From Bdellovibrio sp. (lineage in GTDB: Bacteria; Bdellovibrionota; Bdellovibrionia; Bdellovibrionales; Bdellovibrionaceae): a DNA stretch of 64,000 bases. This document shows, one piece after another, positions 25,688 through 35,229 of the stretch. The DNA is taken from positions 1 to 64,000 of the forward strand of contig JANYDD010000062.1 in assembly GCA_025359945.1 (NCBI GenBank), written 5' to 3'. The translations under genes were made by a program, and so were the position numbers. The notes under the pieces were generated by a model, which worked only from the letters and a program-made list of their open reading frames with translations, had not been told where the DNA came from and did no database searches. Position 1 is the stretch's first letter. Each line of letters opens with the position of its first letter.

Positions 25688-26098
25688 ATGAGCGATCTTT
25701 TTGACAAAACGTCCTCGGCACTGAAGACCGCCATCAATATGCGGCAATTAAAACACGGTTTGATTTCATCGAATATTGCCAACGCCGACACGCCGGAATT
25801 CCACGCAAAAAAAATGGATTTCGAAGACGCCCTATCCAGAGCGCTTGATCTTGATGGAATGCGTTCGATGACCACTTCCAATGAAAGCCATTTCTCGGTG
25901 GGCGGCGGTTCGTTAGCCAACACCAAGCCTGATATTTATGAAAATCCCGAAGGCGCAGTTTCCCAAGATGGAAACACGGTCGACTTAGAAAAAGAAATGG
26001 CAGGCTTGGCTGAAAATACGATCATGTATCGAGCCGCCTTACAGTTAATCAATAAAAAATTAGCCGCGCTGAAATATGCCGCCGGCGACGGAAGGTAA
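25688..26098 (+). CDS. flgB: Flagellar basal-body rod protein FlgB
   Basis: This 136-aa proximal rod protein has the N-terminal rod/hook motif at 20-45 (LKHGLISSNIANADTPEFHA) and the C-terminal helix EKEMAGLAENTIMYRAALQL used for axial packing. Length is typical. GGAG lies 7 bases before the ATG. It is exported by the flagellar type III system and joins FliE and the MS ring to the rod. flgC follows after 5 bp. Confidence 0.96.
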   Translation: MSDLFDKTSSALKTAINMRQLKHGLISSNIANADTPEFHAKKMDFEDALSRALDLDGMRSMTTSNESHFSVGGGSLANTKPDIYENPEGAVSQDGNTVDLEKEMAGLAENTIMYRAALQLINKKLAALKYAAGDGR

Positions 26099-26103
26099 TT
26101 ACG

Positions 26104-26547
26104 ATGGCAGATTTTATGTCTGGGCTTAGGCTAAGCTCGAGCGGGATGACTGCGCAGCGAATGCGCATGAACACGATTTCTAGCAATATCGCTAATGTGA
26201 ATACGACCAGAACTCCCGAAGGTGGTCCCTATCGAAGAAAAGATATTGTGTTCGAGGCCATGCCCGACGCTAAAAACTTTGGCGAAATTCTTGGGGTAAA
26301 TTCTCCCGAAGAGCAATTGCAGAGGGTTCAGGTGACCGACGTGCAGTCTGATTTAAAACCCCCACTGTTGAAGTATGAACCAGACCACCCCGACGCAAAT
26401 CAAGATGGATATGTTGCTTACCCTAACATCAACATGATGGAAGAAATGACCAATATGATTCAAGCAACACGGGCGTACGAGGCCAACGTCTCGGCGTTGC
26501 AGTCGGCAAAAGATATGGCGCTTTCTTCCCTGGAGATCGGACGCTAA
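26104..26547 (+). CDS. flgC: Flagellar basal-body rod protein FlgC
   Basis: This 147-aa proximal rod protein starts with SGLRLSSSGMTAQRMRMNTI and SSNIANVNTTRTPEGGPYRR, the flg_bb_rod motif. It ends with the FlgC/FlgE-type C-terminal helix (MMEEMTNMIQATRAYEANVS). GGAAGG in the end of flgB is its ribosome site. It packs with FlgB, FlgF and FlgG in the rod; flgF and flgG are not in this window. Confidence 0.96.
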   Translation: MADFMSGLRLSSSGMTAQRMRMNTISSNIANVNTTRTPEGGPYRRKDIVFEAMPDAKNFGEILGVNSPEEQLQRVQVTDVQSDLKPPLLKYEPDHPDANQDGYVAYPNINMMEEMTNMIQATRAYEANVSALQSAKDMALSSLEIGR

Positions 26548-26631
26548 AAGCGCGTCTAGGAAAGGCTTTGAAGACAGATAGGTAGTGGATAGTTTGAATT
26601 TTTTTTTATAGAATAAAACAAAGGTGGATCC

Positions 26632-26973
26632 ATGGATGGATTAACAGTTAAAGCGGCGCAAAATTTCTTAGAGACTGGTCGAATGCAAATCGGCGGAACC
26701 TCACAATCGGAATCAAAAACCAGCGGGGCTTCCCAAAACCCGGCCGCCAACGGAGTGTCTTTCGCGCAGACATTAGAAAATGCCGTGCATTCGGTCAATG
26801 ACCTACAAAAAAATGCCAACCGAGCCATGGAAAATCTGGCGGCTGGAAAAACTGATAATATTGCAGATGTTATGATTGCCACTGAAAAAGCAGACATCGC
26901 TTTGAAGTTGATGGTGCAGGTTCGCAATAAAATGATCGATGCCTATCAAGAAGTGATGAGAATGCAGGTTTGA
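26632..26973 (+). CDS. fliE: Flagellar hook-basal body protein FliE
   Basis: This 113-aa protein joins the MS ring to the rod and opens the export path. The N-terminal half is polar and Ser/Ala-rich; the C-terminal 65 residues hold the FliE helices: FAQTLENAVHSVNDLQKNAN and DVMIATEKADIALKLMVQVR, ending YQEVMRMQV. AAAGGTGG lies 5 bases before the ATG. It sits 84 bp after flgC and 29 bp before fliF, in the usual flgB-flgC-fliE-fliF order. Confidence 0.95.
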   Translation: MDGLTVKAAQNFLETGRMQIGGTSQSESKTSGASQNPAANGVSFAQTLENAVHSVNDLQKNANRAMENLAAGKTDNIADVMIATEKADIALKLMVQVRNKMIDAYQEVMRMQV

Positions 26974-27002
26974 TTTTTTAGGAAATTTTTGGGGAGGGTG
27001 TT

Positions 27003-28652
27003 TTGAGTAAACTGTTTAGCGGCCTGGTGATTCAATTTCGAGATTTTTACAAAAATCTGGGGCCGAATAAAAAAATATCGATAATGATTGCGACCGGAAT
27101 TTCGATCGTCGCAGTTTTTGTGGTTATTTTTATGGTCAGCGGTAAAGCCTACGCGCCTTTGTTCACAAACATTCCGGCCGACCAGGTTCCAATGTTAGTT
27201 GAAAAATTAAAACAGAAAAACGTCTCTTTTACTATTTCCGAAGACGGAAAATCAATTTTGGTTCCGAAAGAACTTTTACATTCCACTCAGATGGCGATGA
27301 TGTCAGAAATTGGGTCCAGCAAAGTCGGAAATATCGGGCTTGAGATTTTTGAAAAACAAGACTTTGGAATGAATTCCTACGCTCAGAAAATAAATTATCA
27401 ACGGGCGTTGCAGGGCGAGTTGATGCGCGCGATTAATACTTTGACTGCGGTCAAACAATCTAAAGTGATTCTTTCTTTACCCAATAAAAAAACTTTTCTT
27501 GAAGAGGGCGGAAAACCAACCGCTTCAGTCGTCGTTGAACTATTTCCAGGAAAAATTTTGTCCCCCGAGCAAGTTCGCGGCATTCAGTATTTAATTGCCA
27601 GCAGCACGGAAGGCTTGGATGCTGAACGAGTTGCTGTTTTGGACGACCGAGGAAAGATGTTGAATCGCCCGGGTGATACAGCTTCGTCGGGATCGTCAGA
27701 TCTTTTAGATCTTAAGCAGAAAATAGAAACTGATCTAGAAGCTAGGATCGAATCGATTTTGTCGAAAGTCGTTGGCAACAGTAAAGTGATCGCTAGAGTC
27801 GACGCTTCGTTGAATCACAAAATCGTAAGCTCTGTGGAAGAAGCTGTGGATCCCGAGAAAACCGCGATCCGTAGTCAGCAAACTGAGGAAGAATTTTTAA
27901 ATGGCTCGCGCGTGAACCCCGCCGGAGTACCCGGTGCTCGTTCGAATTTACCCGGCGCCGAAGATGCTGGTCAGGTGGGTTTTAAGCAAGATGTCAAAAA
28001 AGAATTAAAAACCCTGAACTATGACGTTCCCAAGACGGTGCGCAACGTGCGAGAGAGCGCTGGAAATTTAGAACGCTTGAGTGTCGCTGTGTTGGTGGAT
28101 GGCGTACCAGAAAAAGTAAAAGGCGAAAACGGTGCGGAAACAATAAAATGGCGCCCCAGATCCGCTGAAGAAATTGCGAAATATGAATCCTTAGTTAGAA
28201 ACTCAATTGGCTTTAACAATACCCGCGGTGACACGATTAAAATTGAAAGCATCGAATTTATCCCCGAGGATTTTTCAGATTCAGAAAAACTTCTAACCTC
28301 GCTGGAGCGAAAAAAACTTCTCTATGCTCTTTTTCGATGGGCGTTGCTTGGGTTTAGTCTGGCGCTGTTTTTCTTTATCGTGGTCCGACCCTTCATGCAG
28401 TGGATTACCGACAGCTTTCAAGACAGCGTCGACGATATGCTTCCGCGCACCCTTGAAGAGTTAGAGCAATTGCAAGCCGTCGATCACACCCTGCCAGGAA
28501 TGTCCGCGGCACTGCCGGTGATGGAAGAATTGATCGACCCAGACAAGGCGGAAAGCGAACTGCTGAAAGATCGAATCATGAGTTTAATGACCAACGACGA
28601 AGAAAAAGTCGGCAACGCATTTGGTATGTGGCTGATTCGTCGCGATCAGTAA
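27003..28652 (+). CDS. fliF: Flagellar MS-ring protein FliF
   Basis: This 549-aa inner-membrane protein starts at a TTG behind GGGGAGGG. The first membrane segment is at about 25-47 (IMIATGISIVAVFVVIFMVS). The YscJ/FliF ring-building domain follows (YAPLFTNIPADQVPMLVEKL, then GNIGLEIFEKQDFGMNSYAQ). The second membrane segment is at about 437-462 (LFRWALLGFSLALFFFIVVR), and a cytosolic tail binds FliG (VGNAFGMWLIRRDQ at the end). It forms the ring on which the motor and export gate are built. fliG follows after 33 bp. Confidence 0.97.
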   Translation: MSKLFSGLVIQFRDFYKNLGPNKKISIMIATGISIVAVFVVIFMVSGKAYAPLFTNIPADQVPMLVEKLKQKNVSFTISEDGKSILVPKELLHSTQMAMMSEIGSSKVGNIGLEIFEKQDFGMNSYAQKINYQRALQGELMRAINTLTAVKQSKVILSLPNKKTFLEEGGKPTASVVVELFPGKILSPEQVRGIQYLIASSTEGLDAERVAVLDDRGKMLNRPGDTASSGSSDLLDLKQKIETDLEARIESILSKVVGNSKVIARVDASLNHKIVSSVEEAVDPEKTAIRSQQTEEEFLNGSRVNPAGVPGARSNLPGAEDAGQVGFKQDVKKELKTLNYDVPKTVRNVRESAGNLERLSVAVLVDGVPEKVKGENGAETIKWRPRSAEEIAKYESLVRNSIGFNNTRGDTIKIESIEFIPEDFSDSEKLLTSLERKKLLYALFRWALLGFSLALFFFIVVRPFMQWITDSFQDSVDDMLPRTLEELEQLQAVDHTLPGMSAALPVMEELIDPDKAESELLKDRIMSLMTNDEEKVGNAFGMWLIRRDQ

Positions 28653-28685
28653 AATGGATTTTATAAAAAAGGGGACTACGGGCTA

Positions 28686-29720
28686 ATGAAACTTTTTAAA
28701 ATGGAAAATATCAGTTACGAAAGTCTCAAAGGCTTTGAGAAAGCCGCGATACTTTGTAATTACTTGGGCCAGGACGCCTTGCGAATTTTGATCAAACAGT
28801 TGGATGACGGCGATATTCGAAAACTTCTGAACGTGATGCAAAAATACCGTGTGGCCCCGGTCAACGTCACAAAAAAAGTTTTAGAAGAGTTCTACGAGCT
28901 GATCAGCGAGACCGAAGATTATATTTTCTCTGAAAAATCCTCTAGCAAAGACGCGATTATCAACGCCGTCGGTGAAGAGAGAGCTAGGGCGATTCTTGGG
29001 GGCGTTAACATGGCCTCGGGCGCCGGAAGAAATCTGGAAAGTCTTGAGATGGTTGATGCGAAATCCCTTTCTACTTTTTTGGTCAACGAACATCCACAAA
29101 CGGTGGCAGTGATCTTGGCGCATTTAGAGCCCGAGAAAAAAGGCGAGGTCTTGAAACGTTTGCCCGAAACCTTGCAATCCGAGGTTGTGCTTCGAATGGC
29201 CAATCTGGACAATGTCGCTCCAGAATTAATCGCAGAAGTGGATCTAGTTTTGAAAAAAGAATTGGCTTCGATGGCTACGGTCGAACAAGGAACCCTGGGC
29301 GGAGTGCAACCCGTCGCCGAAATGTTGAACGTGATGGACAAAGCGACCGAGTCTTCAATTATGTCCAGATTGGAAGAAAAAGATCCGTTGTTGGCCGAAG
29401 AGATTCGCAAACTGATGTTTGTTTTCGAAGACATTAGTAAAATCGATGATCGCGGAATTCAAGCACTTCTTAAGGAAATTCCAAATGATAAATTGTTGCT
29501 GGCCTTAAAAACTGCCAACGAGGACATCAAAAATAAATTCTTTAAAAATATCTCTCAGCGTGCGGCCGAAATGCTTCGAGAGGATTTGGCCAGCATGGGT
29601 CCGTCGCGATTGTCAGACGTTGAACAAGCTCAGCAGGAGATAGTCAACGTGGCTCGACGGTTAGAGGGCGAAGGTAAGATTATTATTGCTCGCGGAGGTT
29701 CAGAAGATGCCCTCGTCTAA
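28686..29720 (+). CDS. fliG: Flagellar motor switch protein FliG
   Basis: This 344-aa protein has the three FliG domains: N-terminal FliF-binding (ESLKGFEKAAILCNYLGQDA), middle with the EHPQT motif (VNEHPQTVAVILAHLEPEKK), and C-terminal torque domain with the charged helix DDRGIQALLKEIPNDKLLLA. The start is the ATG at 28686; an ATG at 28701 is possible. It transmits stator force and switches direction with FliM and FliN. The end overlaps nothing, but the fliH ribosome site GGAGG lies within it. Confidence 0.97.
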   Translation: MKLFKMENISYESLKGFEKAAILCNYLGQDALRILIKQLDDGDIRKLLNVMQKYRVAPVNVTKKVLEEFYELISETEDYIFSEKSSSKDAIINAVGEERARAILGGVNMASGAGRNLESLEMVDAKSLSTFLVNEHPQTVAVILAHLEPEKKGEVLKRLPETLQSEVVLRMANLDNVAPELIAEVDLVLKKELASMATVEQGTLGGVQPVAEMLNVMDKATESSIMSRLEEKDPLLAEEIRKLMFVFEDISKIDDRGIQALLKEIPNDKLLLALKTANEDIKNKFFKNISQRAAEMLREDLASMGPSRLSDVEQAQQEIVNVARRLEGEGKIIIARGGSEDALV

Positions 29721-30510
29721 TCCTGAAGAAAAAAAATTCACTAGTCGAATCTTACGTGATGATGCCCAACTGAAACGAATCTTGGATTTTAACCAGCCTA
29801 AATTGCAGGCTGGCGCGTCCGAGGTGGCTGAAACTTTTTTAGAAAAGCAAAAGCTTTCAACCAGTGATTTTAAGCTAAGTGAAATCACCAAATCCCAAAG
29901 CGGCATCAAGCAGATGGAAGCTTCGATTCTGCAACGAGAAATAGAGAAGCGGACTTTAGATCAGCTGAAAACAATTCAAGAAGAAGCCTATCAAGAAGCC
30001 TACAACCTTGGACTTCTAGAGGGTAAACGTGAAGCCTTTCAAGCGGCCAGCAAAGATATTCAAGACCGTCTAAAATTAATCGATGATCTGGTCGGCAATA
30101 TGCAAAAAATTAAATTTGAATTAATGAAACAAAATGAAACTCATTTTGTGAAGTTGGTTTTAAAAATCGCTTCGCGAATCGCTCACCGAGAAGTTCAGGT
30201 CAACCAAGACACGGTGATCGAAATTATTAAATCCACACTTGAAATGTCCCAGGGCGATGAAAAAATCATCGTCCATGTTTCTGTCGATCATTTGGATTTC
30301 TTTGTAGAGCTTCAAAAATCAGATAACTACAATTTAGATTTTTTAAAAAAAATAAAATTTGTTCCGCACGACCAGGTGACGGCCGGTGGCTGCATTATCG
30401 AAACCAATTATGGCGAAGTTGATTCGCGTATTGAAACTCGACTGCAAAAACTGTGGGAGAACTTCGAAAAAGCACTTTACCCAGTTAAAGATATCGTGAG
30501 CGCGGCATAA
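29707..30510 (+). CDS. fliH: Flagellar export ATPase regulator FliH
   Basis: The start is the ATG at 29707 with GGAGG 8 bases upstream; a longer frame from 29686 is less likely. The 267-aa product has a long coiled-coil N-terminal half with glycine-spaced helix (AYQEAYNLGLLEGKREAFQA) and a C-terminal domain (LVLKIASRIAHREVQVNQDT, then IVHVSVDHLDFF) typical of FliH/YscL. It dimerises and holds FliI at the C-ring and export gate. The TAA overlaps the fliI ATG by one base. Confidence 0.92.
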   Translation: MPSSNPEEKKFTSRILRDDAQLKRILDFNQPKLQAGASEVAETFLEKQKLSTSDFKLSEITKSQSGIKQMEASILQREIEKRTLDQLKTIQEEAYQEAYNLGLLEGKREAFQAASKDIQDRLKLIDDLVGNMQKIKFELMKQNETHFVKLVLKIASRIAHREVQVNQDTVIEIIKSTLEMSQGDEKIIVHVSVDHLDFFVELQKSDNYNLDFLKKIKFVPHDQVTAGGCIIETNYGEVDSRIETRLQKLWENFEKALYPVKDIVSAA

Positions 30511-31823
30511 TGGAATTTTCGATCGAGTTTGAAAAGTACTACGACATTCTTCGAAACAATCGCTTCACTAATGATATTGGAAAGGTCACAGAAGTCAGCG
30601 GCTTGTTGATCAAGGGGTTTTTGCCAGGCGCTGTTTTGGGTTCCTTGTGCGAAATCCACTCGTTTGAACAAAAAACGTATGCCGAGGTCGTTGGTTTTAC
30701 CGAGCGCCATGTTTTATTGATGGCGCTACAAGAATTCCACGGACTGCGCGCTGGTGCTAAAATTACCGTGGCCCAATCACAGACCACAGTTCGCATCAGC
30801 GATGCCATTTTGGGTCGAGTCGTCAATGGATTAGGAGAACCCCTCGATGGCAAGGGCGCCTTCGAGGGTGGCGTTGAAATTCCAATCTACCGTGCAATTC
30901 GAAATCCTTTGAAGAGAAAACCTATCGAGGCCTCGTTGGATTTAGGAATTCGCGCCATGAATGGCGTGTTGACTGTGGGGCGTGGCCAACGCGTGGGAAT
31001 TATCGCAGGATCGGGCGTTGGAAAATCCGTACTGTTGGGAATGATGGCCCGCTACACCGAAGCCGATGTCAACGTTATCGCGCTGATCGGAGAGCGTGGT
31101 CGCGAGGTTCGAGAATTTATCGAGCAAGATTTAGGCGCTGAAAGCATGAAAAGATCAGTCGTCGTTGCAGTGACCGGAGATCAAAGCCCATTGCTGCGAA
31201 TGCGGGGAGCTTTTATTGCGACAGCCATCGCCGAATATTTTTCGAAACAAGGAAAAAATGTTTTATTGATGATGGATTCTGTAACCCGATTTGCTATGGC
31301 TCAAAGGGAAATTGGATTAGCAGTTGGCGAGCCCCCGGCCACCAAGGGGTACACGCCAAGTGTTTTTTCTCAGTTGCCAAAACTCTTAGAACGCGCGGGT
31401 TCTTTTGAAAATGAAGGAAGTATCACGGGTCTCTATACCGTGCTGGTGGAAAGCGATGACATGGATGATCCCATCGGGGATTCAGTGCGTTCGATCGTGG
31501 ACGGCCATATTGTTTTGTCTAGAAAATTAGCGCAGAAAGGCCATTTTCCGTCGATCGATATTTTGCAAAGTACTTCCAGAGTGATGCGAAACGTGACTAG
31601 TTCGCAGCATCAGCAACTGGCGCAAAAACTTCGTGAAAATATGGCAGTCTATCGCGAGGCCGAAGACTTGATCAATATTGGGGCTTACAAAGCTGGTGCA
31701 AATCCTAAAATTGATTTAGCGGTCAAGTTGAATGATCCCATTCAAGATTTTCTGCGGCAAAAAGTCAGTGACCCTACGACGATGACCGGTACGTTGATGG
31801 AACTTCAAAAAATATTCGTTTAA
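30510..31823 (+). CDS. fliI: Flagellar export ATPase FliI
   Basis: This 437-aa F1-beta-like ATPase has Walker A GSGVGKS at 167-173, GERGREVREFIEQDLG after it, Walker B VLLMMDSVTRFAMAQREIGL, and the motif EPPATKGYTPSVFSQLPKL. These are the marks of FliI/YscN. It unfolds and feeds substrates to the export gate with FliH and FliJ. It is coupled to fliH by a one-base overlap and fliJ follows after 17 bp. Confidence 0.98.
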   Translation: MEFSIEFEKYYDILRNNRFTNDIGKVTEVSGLLIKGFLPGAVLGSLCEIHSFEQKTYAEVVGFTERHVLLMALQEFHGLRAGAKITVAQSQTTVRISDAILGRVVNGLGEPLDGKGAFEGGVEIPIYRAIRNPLKRKPIEASLDLGIRAMNGVLTVGRGQRVGIIAGSGVGKSVLLGMMARYTEADVNVIALIGERGREVREFIEQDLGAESMKRSVVVAVTGDQSPLLRMRGAFIATAIAEYFSKQGKNVLLMMDSVTRFAMAQREIGLAVGEPPATKGYTPSVFSQLPKLLERAGSFENEGSITGLYTVLVESDDMDDPIGDSVRSIVDGHIVLSRKLAQKGHFPSIDILQSTSRVMRNVTSSQHQQLAQKLRENMAVYREAEDLINIGAYKAGANPKIDLAVKLNDPIQDFLRQKVSDPTTMTGTLMELQKIFV

Positions 31824-31840
31824 TTTAACGAAGGTGAAAA

Positions 31841-32287
31841 ATGAATTTTCGATTTTCACTACAAACAGTTTTAAGGCACAGAAAAAATATCGAGAATTTG
31901 GCTGTCAAAGATTTTAAAGAAAAACTTTTCGAAGTTCATCAGGCCGAAGAATCGCTTATCGTCTTGGAAAACCAAGTGAAAGAGGCTCACCAAAAGGCCT
32001 TCGAAATTCAAAGCCAAGGCGGGTCAGCAGGACCGGCCTTGGGTCAAGTCGATGAATTTATGAAAGGTCAGGCCCTTCGGATTGAAAGACAAAAAGAACG
32101 CATCCAAGGTCTGCAGGCTCAAGTCGAGAAATTGCGGGAGATTTTGCGATTAAAGGCAATTGATTATAAAATTATAGATAAGCTTCGCGAGAATAAAAAA
32201 GAGGATTTTAGAAAACAGCAAAACAAAATTGAACAAAAAACCCTAGATGAAATGAACGTGATGCGATTTAAAAAGAAAGTGCTTTGA
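31841..32287 (+). CDS. fliJ: Flagellar export chaperone FliJ
   Basis: This 148-aa protein is almost wholly coiled coil. It starts FRFSLQTVLRHRKNIENLAV, the FliJ family opening, and ends LDEMNVMRFKKKVL. FliJ links FliI to FlhA and recycles export chaperones in the cytosol. Its family is weakly conserved, but the position directly after fliI and before a MotE-like gene fits. The GAAGGTG ribosome site lies close to the ATG. Confidence 0.9.
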   Translation: MNFRFSLQTVLRHRKNIENLAVKDFKEKLFEVHQAEESLIVLENQVKEAHQKAFEIQSQGGSAGPALGQVDEFMKGQALRIERQKERIQGLQAQVEKLREILRLKAIDYKIIDKLRENKKEDFRKQQNKIEQKTLDEMNVMRFKKKVL

Positions 32288-32288
32288 A

Positions 32289-33176
32289 ATGAAAAATGGC
32301 TACGAAAAATTTTTTAGTGAAGCCCAAAAAGAAGCCCAGAAAAAGGGTCAAAAAGGCCAACCTGTGAAGTTGTCTTCAAATCCAAGTGCCGAAAAAAAAA
32401 TAACTTTAGCTAGCGCCGCTGAGACCGACAAAATGACTCAGATCCTGCGTGAGCGTCTGAAGAAAAATCAAACTCAGAAGAAACCAAAGAAAAAATCTTG
32501 GAAGTTAGCCGGGTTTTCATTTTTAGGAATTTTGATCGCGTCTTTTGGGCTTTACCAGTTAGAAAATTTAGAGAAATTTTTAAAAAAAGTAGAGTTTCAA
32601 TTTTTAGGCGCAACTTGGGCCGAGGACGCTCCGGAAAAACAGAAAGAAAAATCTGCTGAAAAACCTAATGAAAAAGCAGCCGAAAAGGCTAGTGAAAAAC
32701 GGGGGCCTGAGGAAAAATCAGCGGCGCTGTCCGAGGAAGAAATCAATCACTTTAAAAAATTTCGGGACCGAGAAAAAGAATTGAATAGCCGCGAAGAAGA
32801 ATTGCAAGCGGCCGACAAAGAAATTCAGGCACAGAAAGTAGCTCTTGAAAAAAGAATGGCAGAACTTGAAAGCAAACGAAAAGAAATTTCAAGCCTGCTG
32901 AATGAACGAGTGAAAGTAGACGAAGAAAAAGTCGAACAACTGACGCAAATGTATTCCAGCATGAAGCCCCAGCAGGCGGCCAAAGTTTTTGAATCAATGG
33001 ATGAGGACCTGGCGGTTAATATTTTGGGGCGCATGAAGAAAAAAAGTGCGGCCGAAATTATGAATCTAATGAAAGCAGAAAAGGCCAAGGTTTTTTCCGA
33101 ACGCTATGCGGGTTATAAACGAGATATTAGTAGCACGAATAACAACTCAACCAAGGAAGGAGGGAAATCTGATTGA
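32289..33176 (+). CDS. MotE-like flagellar protein with MgtE-N-type domain
   Basis: The 295-aa product has a basic N-terminal tail (KERLKKNQTQKKPKKKSWK), one membrane segment at about 75-95 (LAGFSFLGILIASFGLYQLE), an EK-rich stretch with repeated AEKPNEKAAEKASEK units, a coiled coil at about 155-215, and a C-terminal MgtE-N-type helical domain (YSSMKPQQAAKVFESMDEDL, then VNILGRMKKKSAAEIMNLM). This is the plan of MotE/YlxF, which in alpha-proteobacteria chaperones MotC. It is 1 bp after fliJ and overlaps fliK by 4 bp. Confidence 0.8.
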   Translation: MKNGYEKFFSEAQKEAQKKGQKGQPVKLSSNPSAEKKITLASAAETDKMTQILRERLKKNQTQKKPKKKSWKLAGFSFLGILIASFGLYQLENLEKFLKKVEFQFLGATWAEDAPEKQKEKSAEKPNEKAAEKASEKRGPEEKSAALSEEEINHFKKFRDREKELNSREEELQAADKEIQAQKVALEKRMAELESKRKEISSLLNERVKVDEEKVEQLTQMYSSMKPQQAAKVFESMDEDLAVNILGRMKKKSAAEIMNLMKAEKAKVFSERYAGYKRDISSTNNNSTKEGGKSD

Positions 33177-35161
33177 TCACAGGACGACTGGGCATAAGTC
33201 CATCGTTGGATCGACCAATTGATAGCGCCAACAGCAAGAGGGGTAAACCTTTTGATTCAGAGTTTGGGGCTCAATTAGATAAAAAGAAGTTGAACAACGA
33301 GGATGTTCGCCAAAACGCGACCACCAAAGTACCTGTGAAAAAAATTGATGAAAGAGCCAACCGAAGGCCCGAAGAATTTGCAAACGCGAAAAGCACAAGC
33401 AAATTAGGCGGTAAACCTGAACGGTCAGCCGAAGCTGAAAAGTTAGCTGAAAAGTCAGCTCAAAAAGTAGCCCAAAAAGAAGACCAACCCGGGGATCAGC
33501 GGCCAAGCGAAAAGCCGGCTGAAAAATTCACTGCGAAGTCTTCCGAAAAGGCAACTGAAAGAGCGACTGAAAGAGCGACTGAAAGAGCTCCGGATCGGAC
33601 TCAAAAATTAGCCACGGTTGCAGGAAAACCGCAAAGCGCAGACCGAGCAGACCAAGCTAAAAAGTCCGACCAACAAGATAATGCTGAAGAGGTTTTGGAC
33701 GTTCAAGAGAAATTAGCCAACTTGCCTGAAAAGGTGGAAGTTGAAAAAAAATCTTCTCTCGAGTTTTTTCCAAAGGTCGAAGGCAGGGGCTTAGCAGGGG
33801 CATCGAAGATAAATTCGAAGGAACTTACAAAACGGGAAAAAGTAATATCCAAATTCATGGACTCCATGGAGAGTGAATTGGGTGTGCCCCCTCAAGAAAT
33901 CATGGGGGCGATGACACAAATCCCGAAAGAAGAACTTTCGAAATCTCCGGAAGAAACGGCTCATCAATTAATTTCACAGTTAGAATTAAATCAAGAAGAC
34001 CAGGAAAGGGCCGCGGCCCTTTACCTTGGTATGCTGCAGGACCTTAGGCCTTTGCCTCCGCCCGCAATTGCGGAGCCCGAGAAAGGTGCGCGAATGCTTA
34101 ACACAGCAACGTCGCCTGCCGCAGGGGGTGCGCAAGCCACAGCGGCGCTGGCACTTTCTTCGCAAGAGAAAAAAGCTTTGCTGAATCAGTCTTTGGACAA
34201 GATGAACCAGAAATTTTTTGTCAATCCGCGAGCGGATGTTGCCAATCAAATTCAGGAACCTCATCTGGCCCAAATAGATTTGTCGCAGAAGTTAGCGGCT
34301 TTAGGAATGGCAACGCAAGGTTTGCAGGATTCTAGCAGTGCACTTGAGAAATACCAGGATATGTCAGGGCAATCATCATCGGCTACCCCAATGATTGGGA
34401 TGAACAGTGGTTTTGTTCAAGGCATGTCAGGGGATTCCGATTCAGGACTGGCAGATGAATTTTCAAATGATGATTCAAAATCACGAGACAATTTATCTCA
34501 AGGTCCTGCAACGCCAGGTTTGTCACTTCAATCGCATCAACTCAACGAAGGTAAATCCTTTTTTGCTCAGAAAATGGCGGGATCGGCCGATGCGGCTGCA
34601 GCCAATTCCACGTCCCTAGCGGGTACGAAAGAGCAGAACATTCAGGAGATCATGTCACAGGCAAAATACATGATTAAGAAAGGCGGTGGCGAGGCCAACG
34701 TCAAACTTTATCCAGAAGGCATGGGCGAGCTGCATTTGAAAGTGAAAGTGATGGACGGAAAGGTCAATATCGAAATGTCGGCCGAAACTAACGAGGCCAA
34801 AAAACTTTTAGAGAGTTCGCTTTCTGATTTAAAATCGCATTTAGCGCACAATAAATTAGGGGTTGAGTCTATAAAAGTCGATGTTGGAAACCAATCGTCT
34901 TTGGAATCCCAAAACCAAAATCAAAATCGAGAATTTCGATTTGATCAGAACCGCGAACAAGCCAGACAGTTTTTAAATGACTTCCGCGAGCAAAACGCTT
35001 TTAGTCGAGGTTCTTACGACGAGATGCCTGATCTAAAGGCCTATAATTCGCAGTCAAAAAAAGCTGTGACGCCTCTGCAACCCGAACAGACTACCAGTAA
35101 GGCTAGAGATAGTCGGTATGCAGGAACTGGACGTGGAAGCGGATTAAATTTAGTGGCATAA
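33173..35161 (+). CDS. fliK: Flagellar hook-length control protein FliK
   Basis: This 662-aa protein starts with TTG within the end of the MotE-like gene. The N-terminal two thirds are low-complexity and charged (AEKLAEKSAQKVAQKEDQPG and a tandem ATER repeat). The C-terminal Flg_hook domain is at about 510-585 (GGGEANVKLYPEGMGELHLK, then SSLSDLKSHLAHNKLGVESI). FliK is secreted during hook growth as a ruler and then switches FlhB specificity. It is longer than the usual 400-450 residues because of the charged linker. A perfect hairpin lies 14 bases after the stop. Confidence 0.9.
   Translation: MITGRLGISPSLDRPIDSANSKRGKPFDSEFGAQLDKKKLNNEDVRQNATTKVPVKKIDERANRRPEEFANAKSTSKLGGKPERSAEAEKLAEKSAQKVAQKEDQPGDQRPSEKPAEKFTAKSSEKATERATERATERAPDRTQKLATVAGKPQSADRADQAKKSDQQDNAEEVLDVQEKLANLPEKVEVEKKSSLEFFPKVEGRGLAGASKINSKELTKREKVISKFMDSMESELGVPPQEIMGAMTQIPKEELSKSPEETAHQLISQLELNQEDQERAAALYLGMLQDLRPLPPPAIAEPEKGARMLNTATSPAAGGAQATAALALSSQEKKALLNQSLDKMNQKFFVNPRADVANQIQEPHLAQIDLSQKLAALGMATQGLQDSSSALEKYQDMSGQSSSATPMIGMNSGFVQGMSGDSDSGLADEFSNDDSKSRDNLSQGPATPGLSLQSHQLNEGKSFFAQKMAGSADAAAANSTSLAGTKEQNIQEIMSQAKYMIKKGGGEANVKLYPEGMGELHLKVKVMDGKVNIEMSAETNEAKKLLESSLSDLKSHLAHNKLGVESIKVDVGNQSSLESQNQNQNREFRFDQNREQARQFLNDFREQNAFSRGSYDEMPDLKAYNSQSKKAVTPLQPEQTTSKARDSRYAGTGRGSGLNLVA
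33551..33586 (+). repeat. Three tandem 12-bp repeats inside fliK
   Basis: GCAACTGAAAGA then GCGACTGAAAGA twice, coding for ATER ATER ATER in the charged linker. Being a multiple of three, copy changes would keep the frame and alter linker length. Confidence 0.85.
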
Positions 35162-35174
35162 TTAAATAATGACA

Positions 35175-35203
35175 GCAAGAGGGCTTTTGAAAAGCCCTCT
35201 TGC
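35175..35203. other. Perfect intercistronic hairpin between fliK and flgD
   Basis: GCAAGAGGGCTTTT, one G, AAAAGCCCTCTTGC: a 14-bp perfect inverted repeat. No T-run follows on either strand outside the stem, so it is not a standard intrinsic terminator. It may limit read-through, be an RNase processing site, or stabilise upstream mRNA. Confidence 0.6.
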
Positions 35204-35229
35204 AGATAAAGACAAAAAGGAATTTGTAA

